A stretch of 64,000 bases of DNA from Phragmites australis (GCF_958298935.1 NC_084932.1:3017501-3081500); one strand, 5' to 3'. Shown: positions 1 to 9,990, counted from the first letter of the stretch. The notes: a model not told the origin generated them from the letters alone. Numbers and translations: made by a program.

Positions 1-1278
1 GATGGTTGTGAATTCTGTGATGGTTGTGAAATTCTTGATGTCATGTGGGATATGATGGGTGGTGTGTAAAAATAGGTGAAAACTATTTAGCGGGGGCAGG
101 TGGAGTAGTACTCTGGATGAGAATGCTCCTAGGAGCTTGAGTCACCTCTGTAGTGTTCATTGCCAGAAGATACCTGTCCTGGCCATTTAAGGATCGAGTC
201 ATTGCGCCGTCATGCTTAGCCACCCCGTGCAACCATGCGTCCTGAACGGACAAGACTTGACTTCTCCTTCACCAGACTGAGTTGGGCATCATACTAGAAG
301 GCTGAGAGTAGCGAGCAGTCAAGTGGTCATCTATTCCTCTGTTTGAAGGTTCTAGTAACGGCCTAGGCTTAAAAATGGGACTAGCCTTCATTACATGGAC
401 TCTAGCGGTTGGAGGTAAATATCGTAGAAAAGCTTGGCAGGAAAGGTGATTGGAGTGTCTCGGTATGATTCGCTCCTCCACTTGCAACAGTTGGAGGTTA
501 AGCATATCACGTGGGTACAGTGTACAACCTGTACAGAGTGTAAACCTATTCGAATAGCCACGTCCACGGTCATGGACATGCGAAAGCAATAACCATGATG
601 ACTATACTCTGGATGTATGTGTCTTGATGAGTGAGTGTGTGGACTAGATGTCCGTGTGATGAGGTTCCTAGCTTAATCCGTTAGAAGCTGTGTTGTACTA
701 GAGGTACACCAGAGGTGATGATAGAGACTGCGGAATGAGGTGTATCCCCTCCATGGACCAAAAACCCCAGATATAGCTTGTTACCAGATTTTGAACTAAT
801 TAAATTGTTTTAAAGTTAATCATAGATGATATAATTGAATACCTTCATAAACTGCTTGACGCATTAAAACAAAATCGTAAAGCCTCATCTTTGAATTATC
901 CCTTTATGCATCTATCAACACCTTAAAGTAGTATAGGGTTTGCTGAGTACCTCTCGTACTCACTCTTGCTGTCATTCAGATAAAGAAACCGATGCCGACT
1001 TCGCTAGAGGTGAAGGCGAGGATGAAGAGTAGAGGTAGAAGTCATGTTCGCACCCTAGCTGCTTGTGGCATCAGTCGTCGTCTTTCCACTAGGCTTCTGG
1101 TTGGCCGTTCGGCCAAGTTTGTATTAATGGTGTGGTTTGTAAACCTTTGTACTCTGAACCTTAATGGTTATGTACGAAGTTTGACTATGATACTATAACT
1201 ATTATATTGTGTGTATCTGCTACTTGATCTAGGAATTAATAAAGGATGCACAGGAGATCCATGGTTTGGGGTCTTACA
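1..1278 (+). mobile_element. Ty3/Gypsy LTR, 3' part (5' LTR of a + strand element, start outside window)
   Basis: The segment ends in a CA dinucleotide at 1278 (preceded by GGGGTCTTA) and is followed 4 bases later by a primer-binding-site-like sequence. The body has the composition and phrasing I associate with long LTRs of grass Gypsy elements (around 440-560 and 930-1030). The left end lies before the window. There is no credible protein in it; the short ORFs on both strands are chance. Family name not assigned; identification of the class is from recognition plus the adjacent PBS. Confidence 0.65.
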
Positions 1279-1282
1279 GAAG

Positions 1283-1295
1283 TGGTATTATAGCC
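1283..1295 (+). other. Mutated tRNA-iMet primer-binding site
   Basis: TGGTATTATAGCC lies 4 bases after the putative LTR end. The usual plant initiator-Met PBS is TGGTATCAGAGC, so this differs at two positions, one of them C to T. It supports the reading of the preceding segment as a 5' LTR and of the element as defective. Confidence 0.6.
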
Positions 1296-1576
1296 ATGCT
1301 TGGCTGTAGGATGTGACCTTAGGATAAAATTGCTCGTTTTTGTTTATTTTCTAAAAACTATATTATCAAAACTGCTACCATACTTACCTTCTGTCTTGTT
1401 ACCTTTGAAAACTTATTATGCTAATTCTAAGCTGTCCCTTTTTCCCCAGCAGATGGAAGACGAGGATTGGAACACAGTGTGACAAGTTGTTGTGGGAAGC
1501 TTGTTGTCGCCTTTGATATACCTGATGCCCAGAGTACATCGGGCGTGAATACGACGGGAATAGATCATAAAAATAC
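1296..1576 (+). mobile_element. Gypsy leader with a remnant gag start
   Basis: This is untranslated leader of the element that starts with the LTR to the left. An ATG at 1453 opens with residues MEDEDWNTV and then stops, which looks like the first codons of a gag-type ORF that has lost its frame. From about 1577 the sequence changes into a PMD-type coding segment. The rest of gag and all of pol are missing here. Whether the PMD part was carried by the retroelement or brought in by rearrangement cannot be told from this window. Confidence 0.45.
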
Positions 1577-2211
1577 CAGATTTTGCTGCAAATCTTCAAC
1601 TTTCTGAGACACCCCAGTTGGCGACCATGGCATGTCAGCACCTACAGCCGCTTGTTGATACAAGCTCGTGCGCCTGTCGGTCTGTCTTCGTTGTGTAGCC
1701 GCGACGAGGAATACTGGCTTACGAAGAAGCTGCTCGTCTTCGACATTTATGTCGATGAGTACTCACCCCACCGCGTGATGAGGCAGTTCGGACGCTTCTA
1801 GGCTTTCCCCCTCATCAACGTTCGCATGGTTCAGGGCCATGTTCACAGGTAACTAAAATTAAATATATAATCCACAGCATTCGTCTCATTTTATAGTCTA
1901 TATAACGTGGTTGATTTGCAGGTATACACAAAAGGGTCAACTGGGTGGCAACCTCTTGGCAGATCGTTTGGTGCCATATGTCTCGGTGTGGGCCCATGCC
2001 CTTGAGGATGTCATCGAGGAGCCTCGTCCTTTCGCCGAGCCGAGCTTTGAGGAGTACCTGCGGTGGTACGTCCCCTGTACACGTACACGGGTCACCTACA
2101 CCCCAGATAATGTCCGGCAGCACGTTGCTTCAACTATGGAGGCCTGCCCGGGCCATTGGGACGAGGACGCTACATTAGCAGAATGTGTAATTAACGTCTC
2201 AAATATTCTAG
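1577..2211 (+). pseudogene. Plant mobile domain (PMD, 'aminotransferase-like' / PP7-long-form-like) fragment
   Basis: Exon 1 (about 1577-1848) encodes SSLCSRDEEYWLTKKLLVF and then DIYVDEYSPHRVMRQFG, a conserved block of plant mobile domain proteins. A 73-bp intron (1849-1921, GT..AG with a TTTGCAG acceptor) leads to exon 2 (1922-2211), which continues with the family's LVPYVSVWAHALEDVIEE and EEYLRWYVPCTRTRVTYTP blocks. PMD proteins are known as host gene-silencing factors (MAIN/MAIL1 type) and as passengers of MULEs and Gypsy elements. Only the C-terminal part of the domain is present, and a TAG at 1799-1801 interrupts exon 1 where a CAG would restore the frame. A second, independent PMD copy lies at 58.0-60.6 kb. 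Relict mobile-element gene; not likely functional. Confidence 0.75.
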
Positions 2212-3680
2212 GTGCACTCAGTAGAGAGCATCTACTGTAACCCGATATATTTTTACTCACTAAGGCATGTTAGGATTAGCAGCGGCACGCTATTAGATTT
2301 ATCTTTAAGCATACTGTATATGCCAATGTTTGTTATCGTCGTGTCATTATGGTTAGGTTCCATTTGCGTAGCAACGACAAACCTCATGTCCTATGTAATG
2401 TTTGTCACTGTATGTAACATCCGTGTCGGGTATTATACTAATAGTGCTTCACAACTACAATTGTTTAAAAAATAAGATTTTATATTCTCCAAACATTACG
2501 TCATTAAAAAATTACTCATACAATTTTACATCAAAGAAATACACAAATATCAACAAATTTACATCGATCCAAAATTTCTAAAAAATAACTATTCCGTGAT
2601 GCCATTTTGATCACTTTTTGCACAACTAATATTTTTCACCGCATGAATATACACTATTTTTCAAATTGACGTATACAAAAGTTAAATTAAAAAAACAAAT
2701 TTTCAAGTGATAGGGCTCACCGCCCCCTGAGATGGCGATAAGGGGGCTAACAGTCCTCTCAGAGCGTGGTAAGAGGCGGTACAGGCACGAGAGGGGTGAT
2801 GCTGCCACCGTGGCATCCTTACGGTTCTCTGAAACAGTTGCTTCAAGAATAAACATCTAACTGTGCAAGTCTTGCCATAAAAAATCTATTTATTCAAATA
2901 TTAGATATAAAAATATAAAAATATAAAAACTCGACGAAACACACCACACAGAGGAGCGGGAGCACTACCGCCACCACCATAGCTTTGCACACACGGATGG
3001 AGGGTGAGTTGCCGTCAAAGTTGTCATTCGCAAATCGTAGCCCTCCTCACTCACGTTCTCTCCTCTGATTTGTCATCTTGTCTCCTTTCCGCTCGCTACA
3101 AGGGCACACAGTAATGGCAACGATGGAGATGACAAGCAGTGACGGCCATATCGGGAGATGAGGCATTGACGATGGCATGAAGCCATGAAGTGACTGCTGC
3201 GACTAGGGTTAGCTCATTCCCCACTCTTCCATCCTCAAGCAACACCTCTCTCCGTCGCTTGAACTCACCGGACAAGTGTCCAATGCGTGTCGGACCACAT
3301 TCGGTGCATATCGACATGTGGATACGCGTCGATGCGGCAAAAAAAAAAAAAAAGACACACATGTCCCTATTACACAGGATAAAACAATCTCTCATACTAA
3401 TGTATTGAATACAGCATTAAAACATCAAGGTCCATCATGGATCAAAAGTTTATTCACTCATTTCTTTTCACCCTACCTTCCTCTTCGGGCCTTGCATAGC
3501 TGGACCATGAGAACAAAGGAGATCCTGGGCATGGTCCGTGGCACTGCCAATGAACTCTGCTACCGAGAATCAGAACTCTGCTGCCGAGAATCAAGCGGTG
3601 AAAATGTGACAGTTATAACAGTTACCAGTAAATGGCATAGTTATATAAATTACAATACTATGTTCATAAATCTTTTGAAG
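2212..3680. other. Gene-poor stretch
   Basis: No gene recognised. It is AT-rich to about 2700, has a GC-rich patch at 2718-2840 rich in CCGCC/GGCGG words (a possible transposon end), and a run of 14 A at 3340-3353. At 3545-3600 a short direct repeat (two copies of a 21-base unit containing GAATCAGAACTCTGCT-like sequence) is visible. ORFs here lack any family resemblance. Confidence 0.4.
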
Positions 3681-3689
3681 GTCTTGCCT

Positions 3690-3964
3690 GACTTACAGCA
3701 CAATAGGTTTGTGGGAACCCCCTTGATCGTCATGGAAGATCCCATCATCCAAAACATTTAAAGGAAAAACATTCAACTAAAGTGAATAATTAACACAATA
3801 ATCAAGCTCTTATTTACCTGCTCGAATATATCCAGAATTCTTAGCTTCTTCTCGCAGTCTGCGCAATATCGGTGCACGACATTGCCCTCCCCTTGCCACC
3901 ATCAAGATATAATTGCACTTGCTGATATCCAGTTCAGATTGGTCTAACAAACTCCTCTCAACTC
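3690..3964 (-). CDS. Possible minus-strand exons downstream of the protease gene
   Basis: Two exon-like pieces are seen on the minus strand. The first, 3964-3818 (147 nt), has a TTTTAG acceptor and a GTAAAT donor and stays open; it reads through ..DISKCNYILMVARGGQCR.. with a basic C-terminal part. The second, about 3780-3693, ends in a GTAAGT donor and reads DDGIFHDDQGGSHKPIVL. Their phases do not join each other cleanly, so one boundary is wrong or a frameshift exists. They lie 3' of the papain-like exons on the same strand and could be alternative or relict exons of that gene, or of another. Function not recognised. Confidence 0.25.
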
Positions 3965-4070
3965 CTAAAACAGGTAGAGTTAGTATCAAAATCCTCATTC
4001 AAATTTGGAAAGAAGGGTCCACTTTACTCCTTCAGAATACTTGCTTGGCTCATTTAACTATCTATATTTT

Positions 4071-4165
4071 GTTCATCTTAGTTAACTCTCTACAGTTGCA
4101 ATACCAGACCACTATCTATATTTTCATCTTAGTTAACTCCCTAAAGTTGCAATACCAGACCGCTT
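4071..4165. repeat. Imperfect direct repeat just outside the inverted-repeat arm
   Basis: Two adjacent copies of a unit containing TTCATCTTAGTTAACTC followed by GTTGCAATACCAGACC (about 4071-4115 and 4124-4165). The GTTGCAATAC-like word also appears near 6750 in the right arm region, on the opposite strand relationship. Confidence 0.6.
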
Positions 4166-5580
4166 TCCCTCCAAAGCCTAGTTTTGACGGTGCTTTGCCC
4201 ATGTAGCACACACGTCATCAGGTTTTGCCACTAGAGAATATACATCCAAGTATGTATAGATGACAACACAAAAGATGGTTTGCATAAATGAAGATAGAAG
4301 ATCATGCAAATTCCATTCAAAATCACCTTAGCCACCCGATCTGATCACATATCCTAGCCCTCATATCTCATTCTTCCTCATTTACCCCTCCACTTACATC
4401 ACTAGCAAAGAGAATGTCAGCAACATTGCCTACTGAGCGTGTCACCAAGGGCGTTGACTACCAAACACGCTGCACCAGTCTACGTGCACTGCGTAGCACT
4501 ACCCCACGACCATGTAGTTGTCCACATCAATGCTGAAAGAGAGTAAGAATGGATAGTATGGATGCCACAGGGACATGCGCAAAACTTGTGACATCTAAGC
4601 CATATTGGCACAACCACCATCAAAATAGCCTTATGTTGTGTAGTGATCTAGTATTGCAACTTTGCAGATTATGTAACGCAATAAATATTAGAGGTCAAGT
4701 GAGCCAAACAAATATTTTGAGAGTAAGTAGATTCTTTTCCTTTAAATTTAACATTATTGGATGAGGCAATTTACCTGTTTCATTTTATGCTAATAATCTA
4801 ATCATATTTTTAGTCAAAGTCCTTCACCCTTAACTTTCTAATACCACTTCTGATTGTCTCGCCACTTTTATTCTTACGATGGAAGAACTTCTTGCCCCAT
4901 GAATTCAGGAAATAAAAAATTTCTTCCCCTTCTTCATCCCAGCTCCAATTAGGACCACCGCATGTCCAATATATTCTGCTTTCTTGTCTTTAATTCGAGT
5001 GAGTAAAAGTGAATTGTAAGCTTTGCAATACGGCAAATGGCTTCTTCTTTTTCCTGTCAGATAAGTTGCTACCAATGGAACGTCCTCTACTAAAGACTAT
5101 CAAATCTACTCAAAGGAATCATGTAGGATGTTGGATACATCAGTTGTTATGTATCGCTTACCCGGCTACAAAAACAAACAAAACCAATTTTGCAAAAGAA
5201 AAAAATATTAGCATCACAAAGTGAAGAGAAACGATGATATATTTACACATATATACAAATAACATACTTTGAGTCTCTTAATTCTTTCTAATCGAAGAAT
5301 CAAGCCCACATGAAGAACCTTATGTATCCCAGCACTCGGTGTAAGACATTCAGCAGACGACATACCTAGAAACTTCTTAACAAACCTTTGCTCAAGGACA
5401 TAAGGGTTGATAGATATCACTGAGTCTGAATTGATCCCCTTCTTAACACATAAGACACAATCCACTATCTCTACTGTTTTAGCATAGGTATAGGCAACAC
5501 AAAGTGTTGGAAAGAAACAAAAGAAAGAGAACAATCAATAAGAAATTATGGTTTCATTAACAGAAAAGGAAATTACACCG
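4165..5580. repeat. Left arm of a large inverted repeat (about 1.4 kb)
   Basis: The reverse complement of this stretch matches 5748-7200 along its whole length with scattered substitutions and indels. Anchors: 5514-5576 against 5755-5815; 4906-4970 against 6410-6480; 4540-4580 against 6835-6875; 4170-4225 against 7140-7196. The arm carries the decayed 3' exons of the papain-like gene on the minus strand. The arms are separated by a spacer of only about 165 bp, so a transcript across both would form a very long hairpin. Confidence 0.9.
4790..5473 (-). pseudogene. Papain-like (C1-type) cysteine protease, decayed 3' exons, left-arm copy
   Basis: On the minus strand, exon 5473-5268 follows a CTAAAACAG acceptor and contains the candidate catalytic-Cys segment VDCVLCVKKGINSDS. 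It ends at a GTATGT donor. The next exon starts at 5165 after a TTTTTGTAG acceptor and carries GHAVVLIGAG (catalytic His block), but has three stops close together near 5098-5110 (TAG, TGA, TAG; two are CAG to TAG by comparison with the right arm) and a frame break just before the Asn block. Its reading phase joins the upstream exons at 7571-7875: the lone C left by the donor at 7571 plus TA completes a codon. This copy is therefore the one in line with the gene's 5' end, yet it is the broken one. Confidence 0.7.
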
Positions 5581-5747
5581 GACTTTATCTTGCTATGTTT
5601 CCATAATAATATTTGGCACAATAATGAAGGGGATCCTTGATATGTTTCCAGAATAATATTTGGCATAATGATGAAGGGGATCCTTAAACACGCATGATGT
5701 ACTTAGAACTAAGTGAAACACCGTTAGAAGTTCAAGAAACCTCTGGT
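5581..5747. repeat. Inverted-repeat spacer with a 46-48 bp direct repeat
   Basis: The loop between the two arms. It holds two tandem copies of a unit beginning TATGTTTCC and ending GAAGGGGATCCTT (about 5594-5640 and 5641-5686), differing at a few bases. No coding content. Confidence 0.75.
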
Positions 5748-7200
5748 GTAATTTTCTTTCTGTTAATAAAACCAGAATTTCTTGTTGATTGTTCTATTTC
5801 TTTTGTTTCTTTCCGACACTTTCTGTTGCCTATACCTATACTAAAACAGTAGAGATAGTGGATTGTGTCTTATGTGTTAAGAATGGGATCAATTCAGACT
5901 CAGTGATATCTATCAACCCTTATGTCCTTGAGCAAAGGTTTGTTAAGATGATATCTATCAACCCTTATGTCCTTGAGCAAAGGTTTGTTAAGAAGTTTTC
6001 AGGTATGTCATCTATTGAATGCCTTATACTATGTACTGAGATACATAAGGTTTTTCATATGGGCTTGATTATTCAATTAGAAGGAATTAAGAGACTCAAT
6101 GTATGTTATTTGTATATATGTATAAATATATCATCGTTTCTTTTCACTTTGTGATGCTAATGTTTTTTTCTTTTGCAAAATTGGTTTTGTTTGGTTTTGT
6201 AGCCAGGTAAGCGATACATAGCAGATGATGTATCTAACATCCCACGTGATTTCTTTGAGCAGATTTGCCAGTCTTTAGTAGAGGGCGTTCCGTTGGTAGC
6301 AACTTACCTGACAGGGAAAAGAATAAGCCATTTGATGTATTGCAAAGCTTACAAGTCACATTCGCTGACTCGAATTAAAGACAAGAAAACAGAACAAAGT
6401 GGACATGCGGTGGTCCTATTTGGAGCTGGGATAAAGAAGGGGAAGAAATTCTTTTATTTTTTAAATTCATGGGGTAAGAAGTTCTATCCTCGTAAGAATA
6501 AAAGAGGCGAGATGGTCAGATGTGGTATTGGAAAGTTAAGGGTGAAGAACTTGACTAAAAATGTGATTTGATTATCAGTACCAAATGAAATAGGTAAATT
6601 GCCTCAGTTAATAATGTAAAATTTAAAGGAAAAGAATCTACTTACTCTAAAATTTAAAGGAAAAGAATCTACTTGCTCTACAAAATTTAAAGGAAAAATA
6701 TTTGTTTGGCTCACTTGACCTCTATAATATTTATTGCATTATAGTCTCTGAAGTTGCAATACTAGACTACTACACACCATACGACTGGTTTTGACGGTGA
6801 TTGTGCCAATGTGGCTTAGATGTCATAGGTTTTACCTATGTCCCTGTGGCATCCATACCATTCATTCTTACTCCTTTGACAGTCGACGCTCTTGGTGACA
6901 CGCTCAGCAGGTGATGTTGCTGACATTCTCTCTATGCTAGTGATGTAAATGAAGGGATAAATAGAGAAGAATGAGATCGAAGGGCTAGGATATGTGATCA
7001 GATCAGGTGGCTGAGGTGATTTTGAGTGAGATATGCATGATCTTCTGTCTTCATTTATGCAAACCATTTTCTATCCTGTCATATATGCATACTTGGATGT
7101 GCACTATGACATGGATGTCCAGCTATATTCTCTAGTGGCAAAACCTGGTGACGTGTGTGCCACACGGGCAAAGCACTGTCAAAACCAGGCTTAGGAGAAA
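5748..7200. repeat. Right arm of the large inverted repeat
   Basis: Inverted partner of 4165-5580. It carries the open copy of the protease 3' exons on the plus strand (5850-6571). In the minus-strand gene this arm falls inside the intron between the exon ending at 7571 and the exon starting at 5473, so the primary transcript would contain both arms. Confidence 0.9.
5850..6571 (+). CDS. Papain-like (C1-type) cysteine protease, 3' exons, open right-arm copy lacking 5' exons
   Basis: Two plus-strand exons stay open: 5850-6100 (acceptor CTAAAACAG, donor GTATGT) and 6203-6571 (acceptor TTTTGTAG, stop TGA). The first holds VDCVLCV, where the second Cys (5873-5875) is the candidate nucleophile in place of the family's CGSCW. 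The second holds SGHAVVLFGAG with the catalytic His at 6404-6406 and FYFLNSWGKKF with the Asn at 6464-6466, spacing normal for C1A proteases. The C-terminus is lysine/arginine-rich. Against the left arm it has an in-frame 45-nt tandem duplication (15 residues, ISINPYVLEQRFVK twice). The matching 5' exons lie on the opposite strand, so this copy cannot be spliced to them. No start codon of its own is evident. Confidence 0.65.
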
Positions 7201-7570
7201 TATTTGAAGACGGGATACAAATAAAAGTCTAACACAAAAACAAGTGTCTCTATTCACGGAACGTGAGTACATCCATATTACAGATCTTAGAGTGCTAATG
7301 TTTATTACTATTAGTAGGCTTCGTGAAGCCCCTCACATCTCACATGCAACTCCTGTGGACACTTGATCGTTGATCAATGATCAATATTCTTCATGGTGAC
7401 TTTAACTTAAATAAAAAAGTAGTTGAAATTTCAACAGATTCAAAGTATGAAAGAGAAGAGCCTCCCAAGTCTCTCATTCCATTTAATTTTTATTTGAAAG
7501 CACTATCTACTGAAAAGTTAGTTTATTGTTTAGCTGAAACGAAAAGGTCGACTAGAATAGAAACACTCAC

Positions 7571-7875
7571 GCTCTTCGTCCTGATCATAGACTTCTCCTA
7601 TCAATGATTTCCCATCAACTTCAATTTTGCCCAAGCAGAACTTGAAGTCCAGAGCAAGCTAAAAGAGAATAATAATAACTGATGCTCCATATTTTAAATC
7701 AAAATCAAAGAGAAAAGGAAAATCAGAAAGTATTTTGAACCTTTGTATGACAGTTTCTGCACTGGAATGCTTGCAGGTTAAAAAACCGATATTTAGTAGG
7801 TTTGTGCACAGTACCACAACCACACTTCCATGGTTTTCCATCATCAGAGCTACGGCTTCCCTTTTTCTTCACCAT
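7571..7875 (-). CDS. 5' coding exons of the zinc-ribbon/papain-like gene
   Basis: Exon 7875-7741 starts with ATG (MVKKKGSRSS..) and is exactly 45 codons, ending in an AAG|GTT donor; it carries CGCGTVHKP and, 20 residues on, CRNC, a pattern that fits a small zinc ribbon. Exon 7658-7571 (acceptor TCTTTTAG, donor C|GTGAGT) encodes LALDFKFCLGKIEVDGKSL and then VYDQDEER. The DQ before the next exon's Cys fits the DQGxCGSCW region of papain proteases. No signal peptide or inhibitory propeptide is visible, so a non-secreted protein of about 265 residues is inferred when joined to the protease exons. The minus-strand start at 7875 was chosen as the first ATG in the open frame. The catalytic assignment is inference; no close family was recognised. 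Confidence 0.55.
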
Positions 7876-7920
7876 ATTTGCAATCTATCAGTGCTGTCAC
7901 GTGAATAAGGAGCAAATACA

Positions 7921-8100
7921 TTAGTGTCTGACACAAAGATTTCTACTGAACCTTGTGTACAACAAGCCTTCATTAAGAGGCCTTTGATGATAATTCTTTT
8001 CGTTATTCGCTCTAGTACTAGTCACAAATAACGCTGTTTTGGAGATTGAGTACCAGAGCGAATAACGAATCGGCACAGGAGCATCAATTTGTATTGCCAT
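7921..8100 (-). CDS. Small ORF upstream of the zinc-ribbon exon (possible upstream ORF or chance)
   Basis: An ATG on the minus strand near 8097 opens MAIQIDAPVPIRYSLWYS and stops at 7921 (59 codons). It lies in the leader of the minus-strand gene, and a hairpin-like inverted repeat (7999-8069) makes up part of it. No family recognised. It may be an upstream ORF, or the whole piece may be a small inserted element. Confidence 0.2.
   Translation of the reverse strand: MAIQIDAPVPIRYSLWYSISKTALFVTSTRANNEKNYHQRPLNEGLLYTRFSRNLCVRH
7999..8069. repeat. Short near-perfect inverted repeat (21-bp arms)
   Basis: TTCGTTATTCGCTCTAGTACT at 7999-8019 is the reverse complement of 8049-8069 with one mismatch; loop of 29 bp. 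It may be a miniature element footprint or an RNA hairpin in the 5' region of the minus-strand gene. Confidence 0.8.
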
Positions 8101-9047
8101 ACTTGTAAAAAAAATAAAGATAATATTATTATAACATCCGATCAATAAACAATCGGAACAGGAGCACCCTAACCATGCAATTGAACACCATAATCAGGAC
8201 ACAATTTACTACAACATCCAACTGTTGCACCCTCTCAGAAGTAAGAACTGAACTAACATATAAATTCTAAATTAGCAAATCAATCAGTTGGTAGCTACAT
8301 TCAAATTTTTTCAGAGAGATAAAAAGTGCTGACGCTGCATCATTGAACCAACTAATGGTTCAGCTATCTTAACAGATTAAAAATCGTCCCAGGTGCCTAC
8401 AGATGAAAATACCTCAGCGAAGCAAACAAATTGAACATAGGTAGATTGCGATACAAGTTCATCATCCGCAACTAAACCAAGCTATGCAATAAAACCGAAA
8501 AGTTAGTGCACATCCAGGGATAACCTTATAACTAACAGACAATAGATAACAAGCCCACATGTTTGTGCATGTTTTCAACAATGCTACTTAAGTCAGGAAT
8601 ATCTAACTACGATTACCTAGCAGGTATCATCCATCCCGTGTCCATGATTTCTCCAACTACTGGATAAAAACTGGAATTGACTACTGGTAACAAACAAGTA
8701 TTCCGATGCGTACTGAAGACAGTTTAAATAGAAGGTGCCACATATAAGGCATCCAGGCACATTAGGCAAATTAGTGAGACATGCAAAGTAAAGGTTCACA
8801 CATCCATCCGAAATGCTAGATATGTAGTAGGCAGATCATTCACTTATTCAGGCAGGCAGGTGAAAGCAAATATGAAAGCAGCAAAAATTGACTGCTAAAG
8901 TAAGTGACGCGTTAAAATCAAAATTTTAATCATACAGTCAATACCACGAACACCTTTTTCGCAGCATCCAAACTAAGTTAGATTTGATTAAGCCAGGACA
9001 ACAATCTCACTTCTCAACCTTAAATAGAAGCTACTCACGAAACTCAC

Positions 9048-9165
9048 GCGGCTTCTGGGTTCAAGGAGAACCTGGGCGATGAGGAGATGCAAAGTGGCGC
9101 GGGAGCTCAGCGGCGACTAGGCACACTCCATCCGTACAGGCAGCAACTAGGCACGCTCCTTCCTA
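9048..9165 (-). promoter_or_regulatory. Probable 5' non-coding exon and promoter-proximal region of the minus-strand gene
   Basis: On the minus strand a GC-richer stretch without ATG (reading ..CTGAGCTCCCGCGCC..CCAGAAGCCGC) ends at a GTGAGT donor at 9047. This is typical of a plant 5' UTR first exon followed by a long leader intron (about 8.1-9.05 kb, AT-rich, no coding seen). The transcription start would be near 9165. The exon-intron model is inferred only from composition and the donor site. Confidence 0.35.
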
Positions 9166-9169
9166 ACGA

Positions 9170-9362
9170 CCATTATACATATGGTCCTTATATGTATCGC
9201 GTACGGTTCGATTAGAAAAACTATCTGAGCTATGTGTATCACTGGCCGTTAAACGTTTGTGACAATCACTTCCATCACTAGCAGTTTAAGGTACAAATCA
9301 TCTGTGATAATTGTAGAGACCGTCGGTGATGAGCGACGAGCATAATCATATTTGTAGTAGTG
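9170..9362. mobile_element. CACTA-type terminus (truncated)
   Basis: The sequence ends TTTGTAGTAGTG at 9362, the reverse complement of a CACTACTACAAA start. It is preceded by degenerate subterminal words of the type CGTCGGTGATGA and CATCTGTGATAA, as found in CACTA subterminal repeats. The opposite end was not found to the left, so only one end is supported. Confidence 0.5.
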
Positions 9363-9717
9363 GGTGTTGGTTACAAGAGCACATTTTATCACGACTCACG
9401 ACTGGATTCTGGCCACGGAGAGAGATCGGGTGGCCATCATCGCTGGCGGGCCCAAATTTGCTCACACACCGCCCAATTTGTCAAACTAACCGAGGGCCTG
9501 AGGAAGGACGGAGGCCAAGTTTATACGCAGAACGGCGGGCTGCTAGGTCATGAAATTTTTATATTTCGAAAATCACAGATTTACAATTTTAGGCGGCCAT
9601 TTGGAAAAATGGCAGAACTAGGCGCGCTTCTCGGTCTGCGCGTGGCCCCACCTGGCAGAGGCGGCAAAATTCAAAACACTATCGAAATAGTCACAAAAAA
9701 TTCTGAAAAAATGTAAG

Positions 9718-9918
9718 ATGTAGAGGATGTTATAATCTAGCTCTCTAAAAAAATTTCAACTCCAATAATGATCTATATAATGAGAAAAAAAGACAAATTT
9801 CACTGTTCATAGTCTGCCAGATTGTATACAATGAAATTTGTTTTTTTTTGTTTCTCATTGTACCGATCATATTTTTGGCTAAATGTTTTTGGAGAGTTGG
9901 ATCATAGTATCCTCTACA
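9718..9918. repeat. Foldback (imperfect inverted repeat, arms about 86 bp)
   Basis: 9718-9803 (..ATGTAGAGGATG..ATGAGAAAAAAAGACAAATTTCA) is an imperfect reverse complement of 9832-9918. The loop is 28 bp. MITE-like or element-internal hairpin; no target duplication identified. A (GT)9 run with a T tract follows at 9964-9990. Confidence 0.7.
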
Positions 9919-9990
9919 CTACAAAATGCTCGTCCGTCGAGTATTTGCAGGTCTTCCATCATATGTGTGTGTGTGTGTGTTTTTTTTTTG

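Noticed and set aside
269..589. 106-codon minus-strand ORF
   Set aside because: It lies in an LTR, antisense, without family resemblance.
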